From: a candidate division FCPU426 bacterium
GTDB lineage: Bacteria > Oederibacteriota > JAAXVQ01 > JAUVAV01
Direction of reading: 5' to 3'
NCBI GenBank assembly: GCA_030619365.1
Contig: JAUXBQ010000166.1
Span: forward strand, 1-5,923
DNA: 5,923 nucleotides
Below, one piece after another: positions 1 to 5,836 of the stretch (position 1 is its first letter; each line of letters begins with the position of its first letter). The notes below the pieces were generated by a model that saw nothing but the letters and a program-made list of their open reading frames with translations, did no database searches and was not told the origin of the DNA. A program made the translations under genes and the position numbers.

Positions 1-153
1 GCCCGCCTGTTTGCCGATGATCGCGCCGATCGCGCCGCCGCCGACCGCGCCGATCGCGCCGCCCTTGAACGCACTGCTGGTCGCGCAGCCCGACGCCGTG
101 GCCACGGTAATTGCCAGCAATAAGGCTCCCAGGGTTTTCAGATTTCCGTTCAT
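1..153 (-). CDS. Glycine-zipper lipoprotein, N-terminal part (cut by window edge)
   Basis: The first 51 codons are visible and the gene continues past the left edge. The protein begins MNGNLKTLGALLLAITVA and has a hydrophobic signal helix ending in the lipobox-like A-S-G-C, with the lipidated Cys at residue 23. From residue 31 there is a Gly-rich segment, GGAIGAVGGGAIGAIIG, with overlapping GxxxG spacings. This is the pattern of glycine-zipper domains found in outer-membrane lipoproteins and in the N-terminal half of some OmpA-family lipoproteins. By family knowledge it would be exported, lipidated and anchored in a membrane. Whether an OmpA-like peptidoglycan-binding domain follows cannot be seen. 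A strong ribosome binding site (GGAGG at 165-161) precedes the ATG. The DNA of the zipper contains an 18-bp direct repeat (22-39 and 46-63), explained by repeated Gly/Ala/Ile codons. The lipoprotein call is fairly secure; the role is unknown. Confidence 0.8.
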   Translation of the reverse strand, partial: MNGNLKTLGALLLAITVATASGCATSSAFKGGAIGAVGGGAIGAIIGKQAG

Positions 154-209
154 GTTCCCACCTCCAAAATATTTTAGTTGGAAATTCAATAACGATTCAA
201 ATCGCCGCT

Positions 210-239
210 ATTATCGCATCAGCCAAGACTTTCCCGCAA
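210..239 (-). promoter_or_regulatory. Candidate promoter for the lipoprotein gene
   Basis: On the minus strand TTGCGG (239-234) lies 18 bp before GATAAT (215-210), which carries an upstream TGC and so resembles an extended -10 element. A start near 203 would give a leader of about 50 nt that includes the GGAGG site. A second possibility, TTGAAT (200-195) with TAAAAT (176-171), would start transcription inside the ribosome binding site and is less likely. This is consensus matching only. Confidence 0.35.
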
Positions 240-269
240 CCATTTTTAGTCATATTTCCAAATGATTTA

Positions 270-287
270 TCCACGAAATGGCACGAA
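270..287. repeat. Short 'CCACGAA'-type intergenic repeat, left copy
   Basis: TCCACGAAATGGCACGAA consists of two roughly 9-bp units sharing CACGAA. It is the inverted counterpart of 558-575, whose reverse complement starts TCCACGAAAATCACGAA. The two copies flank the nested palindrome at 314-515 at different distances. No coding potential is seen. Confidence 0.55.
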
Positions 288-313
288 TAAAATATTAAAT
301 GTTTTAACATACG

Positions 314-515
314 TGTCCAAATTAGAATAATAAGCGTGTAACCATTCGTCCGGGAGGCTTATTTTATCAGGAAAAAAGCGCACCCCTAGCGCACATAAGG
401 CAAAAGTAGACAGTATCGTCCTGACCGGCTTGAGCGTATGGACACAGAGCCGATTTTCCTGAAAAAATAAGCCTCCCGGACAAAGCCGCGACAGTATATA
501 CCATGAATTTGGACA
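314..515. repeat. Nested inverted-repeat element (MITE-like or structured RNA)
   Basis: An inner pair of 28-bp arms (348-375 and 454-481) matches as reverse complements at 27 of 28 positions; the single mismatch is at 366/463. The arm starts GTCCGGGAGGCTTATTTT. The arms enclose a 78-bp spacer. An outer perfect 10-bp pair, TGTCCAAATT (314-323) and AATTTGGACA (506-515), is centred on the same axis (414.5). The 24-bp stretches between inner and outer arms are equal in length but do not pair. No open reading frame of note, no transposase and no clear target-site duplication is visible. The T-run follows the first arm of the minus-strand hairpin rather than the second, so it is not a classical intrinsic terminator. 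It may be a non-autonomous mobile element, a relic of an insertion sequence, or a structured RNA. Confidence 0.75.
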
Positions 516-557
516 GCAGTGATATTTTAATGGTTTTACCCTTATTTTTTCGTTATA

Positions 558-575
558 TTTCGTGATTTTCGTGGA
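558..575. repeat. Short 'CACGAA'-type intergenic repeat, right (inverted) copy
   Basis: TTTCGTGAT is followed directly by TTTCGTGGA, two 9-bp units. The reverse complement resembles 270-287 apart from one indel and end differences. It is separated by 22 bp of T-rich sequence from a second 9-bp-period block (598-624). Confidence 0.55.
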
Positions 576-597
576 TAGTTTTTTTTATCCCTGGTTT

Positions 598-624
598 CTT
601 CGCGTCCTTTGCGTCTCTGCGGTG
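598..624. repeat. 9-bp-period intergenic repeat (CTTCGCGTC family)
   Basis: Three consecutive 9-bp units are visible: CTTCGCGTC, CTTTGCGTC and TCTGCGGTG. A remnant of the last unit (CTCTGCGGT) recurs at 1518-1526, upstream of the membrane-protein gene. Repeats of this look occur between genes in many environmental bacterial genomes as I recall them. The function is unknown. Confidence 0.55.
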
Positions 625-656
625 ATATTTTTTAGCCCTATTTTTTATTCCTATAT

Positions 657-662
657 TATAAT
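657..662 (+). promoter_or_regulatory. Consensus -10 box immediately before the HD-domain gene
   Basis: A perfect TATAAT ends 8 nt before the ATG at 671. Transcription would start at about 669-671, giving a leaderless or nearly leaderless message. This agrees with the absence of any Shine-Dalgarno-like sequence upstream of this start. No good -35 hexamer is seen at 16-18 bp, so the call rests on the -10 box and the spacing alone. Confidence 0.4.
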
Positions 663-670
663 GCCCCGTC

Positions 671-1327
671 ATGCCTGAAACGAAAATTGCCAACATATTG
701 GAGCGCATCAAGCAACTGGCCCAACAATGCTTCCAGGGCGCCAAGGGCTCGCACGATTGGGAGCATACCGAGCGCGTGCTGACCCTGGCCGGGCATATCG
801 CGCAAAAAGAGGGCGCGGATCCGGACATCGTGCGCCTGGCCGCGGTGCTGCACGACATCGGGCGCAGCGAAGAGGACCAGGCCAATGGCGGACTGGACCA
901 CGCGGCCCGGGGCGCCAAACTGGCCCGACGGATATTGGAACAGCAGGGCCTCCGGGCTGAGCAGGTTGAGGCTGTAGTGCATTGCGTGGCCGCGCACCGC
1001 TTTCGCAAGGGCCCGGCCCCGGAATCCCTGGAAGCCAAGGTGCTCTTTGACGCGGACAAGCTGGATTCCCTGGGCGCGGTCGGCATTGGCCGGGCCTTTT
1101 TGTTCGCGGGCGAAGTCGGGGCCAAACTGCACAATCCGGGCGTGGACATCGAGAAAACAGAAGCCTATACCGTGGAAGACACGGCCTACCGGGAGTACAT
1201 GCTCAAACTGCGCAAGATCAAGGACCGCATTCTGACCGCCGAAGGCCGCCGCCTGGCCGAAGAACGCCACGCCTTCATGGAGGAATTCTTCACCCGCCTT
1301 AACCAGGAAGTCGACGGCACCCTCTAG
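671..1327 (+). CDS. HD-domain metal-dependent phosphohydrolase (YedJ/YpgQ-like)
   Basis: This 218-residue soluble protein has the signature of the HD superfamily, which uses bound divalent metal to hydrolyse phosphoester or pyrophosphate bonds. Visible motifs are SHDWEH (27-32, first ligand His32), AAVLHDIGR (57-65, with the paired His61-Asp62), AHRFRKG (108-114) and FDADKLDSLGAVGIGR (126-141, with Asp129 as the distal metal ligand). The C-terminal EGRRLAEERHAFMEEFF is typical of the YedJ/YpgQ group, and the length fits that group. Relatives have been linked to nucleotide pyrophosphohydrolysis, but the substrate here cannot be read from sequence. The first ATG of the frame is used. It has no ribosome binding site but a TATAAT box just upstream, suggesting a leaderless message. 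The gene is GC-rich, in contrast to its AT-rich flanks. It stands alone, with repeats on both sides and the next gene 275 bp away. Minus-strand frames across it are shadows. Confidence 0.9.
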   Translation: MPETKIANILERIKQLAQQCFQGAKGSHDWEHTERVLTLAGHIAQKEGADPDIVRLAAVLHDIGRSEEDQANGGLDHAARGAKLARRILEQQGLRAEQVEAVVHCVAAHRFRKGPAPESLEAKVLFDADKLDSLGAVGIGRAFLFAGEVGAKLHNPGVDIEKTEAYTVEDTAYREYMLKLRKIKDRILTAEGRRLAEERHAFMEEFFTRLNQEVDGTL

Positions 1328-1371
1328 CCGCCCTCACCGCATAAACGACAAGAAAAAACAAATAAAAAATT

Positions 1372-1486
1372 GCCACAGATACACACAGATGCACACAGTA
1401 AAAATTAGGGATAAAACACGTAAAAATATTTAATATTATTATCCTTACTTTGTTTTTATCTGTGTGTATCCGTGTGCATCCGTGGC
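1372..1486. repeat. 115-bp imperfect hairpin with 10-bp-period arms
   Basis: The left arm (1372-1398) and right arm (1460-1486) are 27 bp each and match as reverse complements at 23 of 27 positions; all four differences are transitions. Each arm is built of 10-bp units. On the left these are CACAGATACA, CACAGATGCA and a partial CACAG. On the right they are TGTGTGTATC, CGTGTGCATC and CGTGGCTATC. The inner sequence continues the symmetry loosely (TTAGGGATAA against TTATCCTTA), and the centre is the AT-rich AATATTTAATATT. It lies between the HD gene and the membrane-protein gene, both on the plus strand. With no terminal T-tract it is a weak terminator candidate; it looks more like an intergenic repeat element. 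Confidence 0.7.
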
Positions 1487-1533
1487 TATCCTTTGTTTAT
1501 GTTTTTCTTTTATAGCCTCTGCGGTAATTTTAT

Positions 1534-1562
1534 TTGCGTTGTATTTGCCCGGGGAGTACAAT
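1534..1562 (+). promoter_or_regulatory. Candidate promoter for the small membrane protein gene
   Basis: TTGCGT (1534-1539) is followed after 17 bp by TACAAT (1557-1562), one base from the -10 consensus. A start near 1569 would give a leader of about 34 nt containing AGGAGG (1591-1596). It would also exclude the in-frame upstream ATG at 1561, supporting the start at 1603. The -35 box matches at only three positions. Confidence 0.4.
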
Positions 1563-1602
1563 GCGGGAAATCGGGAGGTTAATCAAATACAGGAGGAACA
1601 TT

Positions 1603-2001
1603 ATGAACGTAAAGCGCTTTATCTGGGCCAGCCTGGCGGTGTTCGCGGCTTTTCAGATCGTGGACTTCCCTATCCATTCCTTTATACTCGGACCATTCTA
1701 CCAATCCCTGCAAAACCTCTGGCGTCAGGACATGATGTCCATTATGTGGGTCATGCTCCTGGCCTATTTGGCTATGTCCTTTTTATTTGTTTATATCTTC
1801 ACCAAGAACTATGAAAGCAAGGGATTGGGCGAAGGCCTGCGTTTCGGGCTCGTGATCGGCCTGTTTTACCAAATTCCCCATATTCTCGGACAATATGTGG
1901 CTTATCCCATACCCCTGGCCCTGGCGCTTATTTGGCTGGTCGTGGGAATCGTGGAGTTCATGGTCATGGGCATCGTGGCGGCATTGGTGTATAAAAAATA
2001 G
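1603..2001 (+). CDS. Small four-helix membrane protein of unknown function
   Basis: The product is 132 residues. Four hydrophobic segments are evident at about residues 5-29, 45-66, 79-97 and 103-129, joined by short polar loops (RQDMM near 41-45; TKNYESKGLGEGLR at 67-80). It ends in KK. No enzyme or transporter motif is recognised; it resembles a widespread class of uncharacterised four-helix inner-membrane proteins, and I do not assign a function. The start at 1603 was chosen because AGGAGG lies 6 nt upstream. An in-frame ATG at 1561, preceded by GGGGAG, would add 14 mostly polar residues and is less likely. It converges on the large glycosidase gene. The stop codon abuts a GTAGGGGC-type repeat. 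The last helix (residues 101-127) is duplicated almost exactly at the right end of the window. Confidence 0.8.
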   Translation: MNVKRFIWASLAVFAAFQIVDFPIHSFILGPFYQSLQNLWRQDMMSIMWVMLLAYLAMSFLFVYIFTKNYESKGLGEGLRFGLVIGLFYQIPHILGQYVAYPIPLALALIWLVVGIVEFMVMGIVAALVYKK

Positions 2002-2102
2002 TAGGGGCGACCCTTGTGTTCGCCCTGACGGCCAATGTCCGTCCGCCCTGACAACCAATGCTGTCGCCCTGGGTAGGGGCACCCGTAAAGGGTGCCCCTA
2101 CC
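2001..2102. repeat. GTAGGGGC-type repeat filling the convergent intergenic spacer
   Basis: The whole gap between the two convergent genes is repetitive. It begins GTAGGGGCGACCCTT (2001-2015) and ends with the near inverse AAAGGGTGCCCCTAC (2087-2101); the two ends match with one indel. Between them CGCCCTGAC-NN-CCAATG occurs twice (2021-2036 and 2044-2059, 23-bp period), and a third CGCCCTG lies at 2065-2071. The final G of the membrane gene's TAG is the first base of the element, and the TAG of the glycosidase gene lies inside its right end. This suggests that the element inserted at, or replaced, the gene ends. Its origin and function are not known from sequence. Confidence 0.6.
2072..2102. 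terminator. Strong GC-rich hairpin between convergent genes
   Basis: A perfect 13-bp stem (2072-2084 with 2090-2102) closes a 5-nt GTAAA loop. It overlaps the stop codon of the minus-strand glycosidase gene and lies about 70 bp after the membrane-protein gene. Its position suits a shared transcription barrier or 3'-end RNA stabiliser for both genes. Neither strand has a following T-tract, so a standard intrinsic terminator is not demonstrated. Confidence 0.45.
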
Positions 2103-5100
2103 TGATCACCGCGACTTTCAGCTTGGTTATTTCCTCATTCCCCGCCATAATTCTTGCGAGATAAATACCGGGAGCTATATCTTTACAATTCCAGATTATT
2201 TTCGGATTATCCGCTGACCAGGCGCCCTCCAGGTTTGCCACACATTCTCCGTTCATGTTAAAAACAGCAATTCTGACGCGGATAGATGCATCCAAGTCAA
2301 GCAGGAAGGTGATGCGGTTTTTTCCTGGATTCGGATAGGCCACCGCTGGTTTATTATTTTGCTCCAGCCATTGCCGCAGGGAGGAAGTGGGCGTTACGGT
2401 CGGGCTCGGCGTAGACGTAAAGGTCGCCGTGGCAACGGGCGTTTCCGTCAACGTGGGGGAAATCGTGGCGGTGGGAGACATGCTGGAAGTTTGGGTGATA
2501 GTCGGTGTTATGGTCAGAGTAGGCGTGATGGTTGAAGTCAGCGTGATAGTGGGGGTGGGCGAGATCGTAGGCGTCATGGTGTCCGTCGGTGTAATAGTGG
2601 GGGTAAGGGTCACGGAGGCGGTAGGTGTCTGAGTAAAAGTCGGCGTGATTGTATGGCTTGACGTCCGGGTCGGCGTGGGTGTTGGCGGCAAAGGCTTTGC
2701 AGGACCCAGAACTATATTATCGACGTAAAACGTCCCACTGCCCAATTGGCCAGGCTGTACATATACCAGGATGTCTTGAATTTGCCGGGGATCGCAGGCA
2801 TCCCACTGGAGACCAGAATAATCCCAAGTCAAGGCGCTCCAACCCTGGGGAGCGTTAAGGGAAAATATCGGGGAGAGTCCGGATTCATTACTAAAACGGT
2901 CCCTGAATTGAAGCTGTAATTCCACGCTCCCGTACACGTGAAAAGAAAGCTGTTGTTGCTTCAGGTAGTAAGTCAGGTTGGCATAATTCGGATTTCCACC
3001 GATGAGCAAGAGATCACCCAAGCCAATAAAGGCCCCTTCCTGCCCAACCTCTTGCTTATTATATGTAACCCTTAAGCAAGTCGTAGTATTCCCCCCGATG
3101 TCGTTTACCGCGGTAAAAAGACAAGATTGAAAATCCTGGTACCACCACTTGACGTCCCGCTCGGCTTGAGCGTCGATGTAACTATTATCATTATCAAAAT
3201 CATCAACCAGGAGACTTCCCATGTTTATTTGAGCCAGCGCGTTTTGGATGCCTGGATGGCTCATGAACTTATCCCAGACCAGGCCGGTCCTGTAATTCTC
3301 TATGGAAAGGATCATAGAACCCAGGTCAATCCCGATGACATCAGTAGAAACCCACCCTTGTCCGCTGGGATCCAAATTCAGAGAACCGGCAGGCTTTATG
3401 CCTTTAGGCGCATTGAGAGTATAACTATCGGCAAAGCCAAAACGACCCCACAAAAAATGCTTGTACCGGAAATACATCCGGCGCAAGGTCTCAAGGGCAG
3501 GGCCCGGCGCAAAGGGAATGGCCGCGCCCACCACGCTGGGATTCACCGTACCGTCGTGCTCATTATCCTTGTTCCGATAGGCGTAATAAGAAAAGCCATC
3601 CTGCGGCGAATCACCGGCGGTCAGCCCCCAATCATAGGGCCCGTATTTGGGAAAGCTGCCGGCCTTGTCTTCGCAGAATTGCTTATTGACCTGCGCCGCC
3701 AGGTCGGTGTTCAGGTAATAATCGGCTTTATCATCCTGCTGATCCCGCAGGTCCAAAAAGCACTGCGGATAAATATGCGTAAACAGCGCCGTGGGATCGT
3801 CTGCCCGTTCGATGATGTATTTCCTTCCCGCATATTCCTCCCACTCGCGCCGCATATTGAACCAGGCGGCGGGAGATAAAGGATGGGCGGTGGAGGCCAG
3901 ACCAATGATATTCAGCAACGGGCCTTCATTATAGCCACTCCAGAACGGCGTTATGAATCCGCTTTCCGGAAACCAACCCATACAGACAAAACCCTCGGGA
4001 TTCGCATTGGTAAACCAAAGCCAGTCGGCTCGCTCCAGGATTTGTCCGGCTAAAGTCTCGATGCTGCCGCCGGAAAAAGTCCGGCCCGCAACCAGCATGC
4101 CGGCAAATAAAAGCGCGGAGTCGATGGAAGAGAGTTCCGCCCAGCCGTCCCGCTTGCCGGTCAGCCTTTCGAGAAAATGAAAAAAGAAACCATTTTTATG
4201 GGTCAGCAGGTCCTGGGCACCGCTGATATAAGGCTGGGCCGCCTGAAAAAATTGCAGGGTGGTCAAAACCTGCTGTTCAGCCTCCAAGCTCCCTATCCAA
4301 CCCCTTTCCCTGGCGGCCGCGACAGCGGCCAGGCCGAACCCGACCGCGGCGATGCTACTGATCTGCCAGGTGCGGGTAACGAAATTATTCATGCGGTCAC
4401 AGACTAAGCCATTGGCGGGGTTTACGGTGCTAAAAGGGCCGTTACTGGTGATAAAAAAGTCAATCGCCCGGCGTTCCACGAAATCCAGGAAAGCTTCATC
4501 ACTCACGGTATCCGCGCGTATTTCCAAAGCACTGAGCATGGCTTGCCCGGCTGAAATATTGGAAAAAGTAATCTCTATACGTTCATTGCTGACCGTGGCG
4601 GAGGCATTGATTTCCAGAGGGCTGCCGGCCCCGACCTGGGCATAAACATCCAACTGGTTGGCAACATACATCCCATTCACCCGAACGTCGAACACGCGCT
4701 GTCCGGCACTTTGATGCTCATTTTCCGCAAAAATCAAATCAACGCTGTATTGCCCATTGGGGACAGTAAAAGTATACGCCATATTTTCCCCGCCTTCACG
4801 CCAGGTATCCAGGCGGTATTCCGCTTGGTCAGCCCAGGTATGACTCGCTTCGATTTTCGTTATACCCTGGCTGTATCCCCAACGGCAGCATTGGTCAAAG
4901 GCTTCATCAGCCATCCACAGGGTTCCGTCCGGGTCCAGGGATTTAGTTCCGCCGCAATTCAAGCGGTAAACTTCCGTTTCCCCGGGCGAGCAAGGCTGGT
5001 AAGCGTCAATGGTATCCGTCAAGGTAGGCGTGTCCGAAATTTCAATGGCATTGATTTTAGGATTTTCAACCACGAGCTGGGTCGTGATTTCAATCTGAAA

Positions 5101-5667
5101 GGGCTCCTCCGGGGGAATATCGACTGAAAAAACTTTGTTCACAGCGCGGGCCGCCCGGCCATTGGTCTCGCTCAGGATATCGAAATGATTTAATTTTATT
5201 GCATTATTGATAAATAAGTTGAAAATTCTCTGACCAATACCGTCTCCGATCCCTTCCTTAATAACCGGACCAAAATAATTTTCAGCAAATACTATCTTCA
5301 CATAATATTTGCCCGGCCCGGGTAAATCGAAGCGATAGGCTGGAGTTTCAGAGCCCGTGCCTCCCCATATTTCAGACTGGCAAAGCGGCTGATCGTACGT
5401 ATTTTCTATGTGCATATACGGAAAACCGGTAAAAATACTGGATGAAGTATATCCCCATTTATACTCGTCGCTGCTGGCGGCATAGGACTGATCCGCGGCC
5501 CAGACATAGCCGTACCGGTCGGTATAGGCCTCCGCGCTGCCGCATATTACTCTGCGGCCGAAATCAGCCTCGGCCGGCATTGCGCAGGTTAAGCTGAATA
5601 CTGCCAGCCAGACCATAACGCCTATCCTGGGCATGAGCACTATGTATTTTCTAATAAATATAACCAT
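2098..5667 (-). CDS. Secreted multidomain glycoside hydrolase: malectin x2, glucoamylase-like/GH144-type domain, Thr/Pro linker, C-terminal sorting domain
   Basis: This is a 1189-residue exported protein, numbered here from the ATG at 5667. Residues 1-34 form a signal peptide ending AMPAEA. Residues 38-213 and 233-387 are two malectin-like domains, which bind di-glucose-type ligands; typical motifs are YGYVWAADQ, AENYFG, GQRIFN and NPKINAIEI in the first, and YRLNCGG, FAENEHQSAGQRVFDV in the second. Residues 389-816 resemble the bacterial glucoamylase-like family that includes GH144 endo-beta-1,2-glucanases and the C-terminal part of cyclic beta-1,2-glucan synthases. Motifs there include SSIDSALLFAG (Asp516), YNEGP (Glu581), DWGLTAGD, DGTVNPS, LWGRFGF and GIDLGSMILSIENYRTGLVW (Asp781, Glu790). 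Residues 817-988 look like a carbohydrate-binding beta-sandwich (LLVDDFDN to FYVDNIVLG), 989-1096 are a Thr/Pro linker, and 1106-1189 are a YPNP-type FlgD-like/sorting domain ending KLKVAVIR. Substrate is inferred as a glucan; beta-1,2 linkage is possible, not shown. The start at 5667 has the purine run GGGGAAAGGGAG before it. Extending to 5769 adds 34 non-signal-like residues; an ATG at 5634 is also possible. Confidence 0.88.
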   Translation of the reverse strand: MVIFIRKYIVLMPRIGVMVWLAVFSLTCAMPAEADFGRRVICGSAEAYTDRYGYVWAADQSYAASSDEYKWGYTSSSIFTGFPYMHIENTYDQPLCQSEIWGGTGSETPAYRFDLPGPGKYYVKIVFAENYFGPVIKEGIGDGIGQRIFNLFINNAIKLNHFDILSETNGRAARAVNKVFSVDIPPEEPFQIEITTQLVVENPKINAIEISDTPTLTDTIDAYQPCSPGETEVYRLNCGGTKSLDPDGTLWMADEAFDQCCRWGYSQGITKIEASHTWADQAEYRLDTWREGGENMAYTFTVPNGQYSVDLIFAENEHQSAGQRVFDVRVNGMYVANQLDVYAQVGAGSPLEINASATVSNERIEITFSNISAGQAMLSALEIRADTVSDEAFLDFVERRAIDFFITSNGPFSTVNPANGLVCDRMNNFVTRTWQISSIAAVGFGLAAVAAARERGWIGSLEAEQQVLTTLQFFQAAQPYISGAQDLLTHKNGFFFHFLERLTGKRDGWAELSSIDSALLFAGMLVAGRTFSGGSIETLAGQILERADWLWFTNANPEGFVCMGWFPESGFITPFWSGYNEGPLLNIIGLASTAHPLSPAAWFNMRREWEEYAGRKYIIERADDPTALFTHIYPQCFLDLRDQQDDKADYYLNTDLAAQVNKQFCEDKAGSFPKYGPYDWGLTAGDSPQDGFSYYAYRNKDNEHDGTVNPSVVGAAIPFAPGPALETLRRMYFRYKHFLWGRFGFADSYTLNAPKGIKPAGSLNLDPSGQGWVSTDVIGIDLGSMILSIENYRTGLVWDKFMSHPGIQNALAQINMGSLLVDDFDNDNSYIDAQAERDVKWWYQDFQSCLFTAVNDIGGNTTTCLRVTYNKQEVGQEGAFIGLGDLLLIGGNPNYANLTYYLKQQQLSFHVYGSVELQLQFRDRFSNESGLSPIFSLNAPQGWSALTWDYSGLQWDACDPRQIQDILVYVQPGQLGSGTFYVDNIVLGPAKPLPPTPTPTRTSSHTITPTFTQTPTASVTLTPTITPTDTMTPTISPTPTITLTSTITPTLTITPTITQTSSMSPTATISPTLTETPVATATFTSTPSPTVTPTSSLRQWLEQNNKPAVAYPNPGKNRITFLLDLDASIRVRIAVFNMNGECVANLEGAWSADNPKIIWNCKDIAPGIYLARIMAGNEEITKLKVAVIR
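2380..2703 (-). repeat. Low-complexity Thr/Pro linker coding repeat
   Basis: This part of the glycosidase gene encodes about 108 residues in which Thr falls at nearly every second position, with interspersed Pro, Ser and Ile (for example ITPTLTITPTIT). By my count about 42 of the last 102 residues are Thr. At DNA level it is a degenerate 6-bp-period repeat. Such linkers keep exported domains apart and may be O-glycosylated; the latter is inference. Repeat-number variation would change linker length without breaking the frame when changes come in multiples of 3 bp. The plus-strand Gly/Val-rich frame at 2387-2632 is only its antisense shadow. Confidence 0.85.
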
Positions 5668-5754
5668 GCTCCCTTTCCCCGGATCATGTTGGCTATGTCC
5701 TTTCCTCCGCCTTACAACCTTATGCTCACTTGCATTTCGGCTTCTAAATACTAT

Positions 5755-5760
5755 AGTATA
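5755..5760 (-). promoter_or_regulatory. Candidate -10 box for the glycosidase gene
   Basis: TATACT on the minus strand (5760-5755) lies within a perfect 12-bp palindrome, ATACTATAGTAT (5748-5759). A start near 5748 would give a leader of about 80 nt before the ATG at 5667, and would leave the in-frame ATG at 5769 outside the transcript. No convincing -35 hexamer is seen, so confidence is low. Confidence 0.3.
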
Positions 5761-5836
5761 GTTATGCATTTTTTATTTCATCATTTTAACATTTTTTCGG
5801 TGAACGGCTTTAGCCTAGAGATGTAACTATAAAGTA

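Noticed and set aside
11..265. Pro/Ala-rich plus-strand open frame at the left edge
   Set aside because: It overlaps the lipoprotein gene in antisense; the minus strand has a ribosome binding site, signal peptide, lipobox and glycine zipper.
418..452. Pseudoknot-like crossing pairs (GTCC 418-421 with GGAC 440-443; CGGCT 426-430 with AGCCG 448-452)
   Set aside because: The stems are only 4-5 bp and could easily arise by chance in this length; no comparative support is available.
348..481. Integron attC site
   Set aside because: Length and imperfect pairing fit loosely, but the ends are GTCCGGG-type rather than the GTTRRRY/RYYYAAC core sites, and no integrase or cassette array is seen.
348..481. 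Intrinsic transcription terminator
   Set aside because: The arms are 78 bp apart and the T-run follows the first arm of the minus-strand hairpin, not the second.
558..624. CRISPR array or leader
   Set aside because: Units are 9 bp, directly adjacent and without spacers; no cas gene is present.
656..1270. Long minus-strand open frames (656-1270 and 553-1149) opposite the HD-domain gene
   Set aside because: They are antisense to a clear HD-family gene, have no recognisable motifs or ribosome binding sites, and arise from its GC-rich codon use.
2387..2632. Gly/Val-rich plus-strand open frame
   Set aside because: It is the antisense reading of Thr/Pro linker codons and is explained by their low complexity.
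3127..3879. 250-codon plus-strand open frame inside the glycosidase gene
   Set aside because: It is antisense to the conserved catalytic domain; the minus-strand translation matches a known fold motif by motif, while the plus product is featureless.
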